This document shows, in pieces, positions 28,864-29,801 of a stretch of DNA of 29,801 bases. Position numbers and translations under genes: made by a program. The notes beneath the pieces are model-generated. The model was not told the origin of the DNA. It saw nothing but the letters and a program-made list of their open reading frames with translations, and ran no database searches. Source of the stretch: CAMAUF01 sp046152925 (GTDB lineage Bacteria > Chloroflexota > Dehalococcoidia > Tepidiformales > Tepidiformaceae); NCBI GenBank assembly GCA_046152925.1, contig JBJXFX010000024.1, positions 1-29,801 of the forward strand, in the 5' to 3' direction. The first letter of the stretch is position 1; each line of letters opens with the position of its first letter.

Positions 28864-29801
28864 ATGAGATTCATCATTTATGGCGCGGGCGCTGTCGGCG
28901 GAGTGGCCGGCGCGCGGCTCTTTCAAGCAGGCCACGAGGTCGTCCTCATCGCGCGCGGCGCGCACCTGGCGGCGATCCGCAAGGACGGGCTCGGGCTCCA
29001 AGATGTCAACGGCCTCGTCCGCCTCCCCATCCCGGCGGTGGGCGACCCCAGCGAGATAGCCTTCCGCGAGGGCGATGTCGTCCTCCTTTGTATGAAGTCC
29101 CAAGACACGGCGGGCGCCGTCGAGGCGCTTCGCGCCGCGGCGGGCGACCTCCCCGCGGTCGTCTGTGTCCAGAACGGGGTCGAAAGCGAGCGCCTCTGCC
29201 TGCGCCGCTTTTCGAAGGTCTACGCCGCCCCGGTGCGGATGCCCGCATCGCACCTCGAGCCCGGCGTCGTCATCGCCGACTCCTACCCGGTCTCCGGGAT
29301 CCTCGATATCGGGCGCTACCCGGCGGGCGTCGACGCGACCGCGGAAGCGATCTCGGCCGCGCTGGCGGGGGCGACCTTCAGCAGCAACCCGATCCCGAAC
29401 GTGATGGCCCACAAGTACACGAAGCTCTGGCTGGTGAACCTGACGAACGCGGTTGAGGCGATCTGTGGCTCCGGGCAGGGGTCGCGCGCGATCGCCCATG
29501 CGGCGCGGGACGAAGCCGAGGCGTGCTACAAAGCCGCCGGGATCGCCTACATCAGCGCCGCCGAGGACCGCGCGCGCCGCGGCGAGCTGCTGACGATGAA
29601 CCCGCTGACCGGCAACTTCCGCCCCGGCGGCTCGACCTGGCAGAGCCTCCAGCGCGGCAAGCGCGATGTGGAGGCGGACTACCTGAACGGCGAAATCGTC
29701 CTCCTTGGCCGCCTGCACGGTGTGCCCACCCCGGTGAACGAGGGCCTGATGCGGGTCGCGAACGATTGCGCCGCGCGGGGCCTCGGGCCGGGGTCGATGA
29801 C
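28864..29801 (+). CDS. Ketopantoate reductase (PanE/ApbA) family protein, 3' end outside window
   Basis: At least 312 residues, open to the last base. The N-terminal Rossmann motif is RFIIYGAGAVGG (Gly7, Gly9, Gly12), followed by GHEVVLIARGAHLAAIRKDGL and VVLLCMKSQDTAGAVEAL. VVCVQNGVESER is the conserved QNG segment. The helical domain has AHKYTKLWLVNLTNAVEA, with Lys and Asn of the catalytic set, and STWQSLQRGKRDVEADYLNGEIV. It would reduce 2-dehydropantoate to pantoate with NADPH, or a similar 2-oxo acid. This family has many members not involved in CoA synthesis, so I give no gene symbol. ATG 28864 lacks a clear Shine-Dalgarno. Confidence 0.88.
   Translation, partial: MRFIIYGAGAVGGVAGARLFQAGHEVVLIARGAHLAAIRKDGLGLQDVNGLVRLPIPAVGDPSEIAFREGDVVLLCMKSQDTAGAVEALRAAAGDLPAVVCVQNGVESERLCLRRFSKVYAAPVRMPASHLEPGVVIADSYPVSGILDIGRYPAGVDATAEAISAALAGATFSSNPIPNVMAHKYTKLWLVNLTNAVEAICGSGQGSRAIAHAARDEAEACYKAAGIAYISAAEDRARRGELLTMNPLTGNFRPGGSTWQSLQRGKRDVEADYLNGEIVLLGRLHGVPTPVNEGLMRVANDCAARGLGPGSM

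Noticed and set aside
27727..29718. 663-codon minus-strand ORF near the window end
   Set aside because: Antisense to the selenoprotein candidate and the PanE-like gene; spans intergenic repeats, which a real gene would not.
1..29801. tRNA genes, rRNA genes or CRISPR arrays
   Set aside because: No cloverleaf-like T-arm (GGTTCRA) in suitable context, no rRNA signatures and no regularly spaced repeats were seen by eye; a tRNAscan or CRISPR search was not possible.

Overview
The window is about 65% GC and densely coded on both strands. It has no rRNA, tRNA or CRISPR array that I can recognise. The best guess for the host is Chloroflexota (a Dehalococcoidia/SAR202- or Thermomicrobia-like lineage), at moderate confidence. 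Reasons: a TPT/ATP-rich surface linker, a T-box in front of a type-2 ileS, System II cytochrome c maturation, an acyl-CoA/CaiB-rich gene content, and several genes whose start codon lies 6-12 nt after a TAGGAT-like -10 box (leaderless mRNAs).

Layout. 1-1800: a partial ORF, a small basic GGLKGG protein, a structured non-coding stretch ending in a strong terminator, and an IS1-like transposase. 1833-4562: an alpha/beta hydrolase fused to a membrane anchor, a Thr/Pro linker and a PKD-like domain, then ccsB. 4675-5042: a frameshifted orphan antitoxin between two copies of the ileS 3' end. 4995-8640 (minus): ileS (IleRS2 with a GXHH signature) behind an Ile T-box. 8673-10679: a lipoprotein of the endonuclease/exonuclease/phosphatase fold, then a RIO-type kinase preceded by a short leader ORF and hairpins. 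10684-14462 (minus): a compact run phosphatase > CMD/AhpD-like > DinB > DUF5678-like > unknown > ribD. 14565-18578 (plus): DUF35 > thiolase > CaiB > CaiB with GTGA overlaps, resembling the bbsAB/bbsEF part of benzylsuccinate-type pathways; a 132-nt palindromic element follows. 18742-21088 (minus): serine hydrolase, crotonase-family protein, orphan HicB-like protein. 21237-23081 (plus): flavin/F420-binding split-barrel protein and folC. 23219-26981 (plus): peptide/nickel-type ABC binding protein and two permeases, with a 16-bp hairpin after the first gene. 27030-27824: methylenetetrahydrofolate-reductase-like protein.

The most notable item is at 27835-28455. It is a FrnE/DsbA-family thioredoxin-fold oxidoreductase whose first active-site Cys codon is an in-frame TGA (UPWC instead of CPWC), followed 22 nt later by the loop of a bacterial-SECIS-like hairpin. 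This is a strong selenoprotein candidate that ordinary gene calling would truncate. The window closes with palindromic repeats (28545-28800) and a ketopantoate-reductase-like gene that runs off the end.

Many long ORFs on opposite strands are GC-driven shadows and are not annotated.
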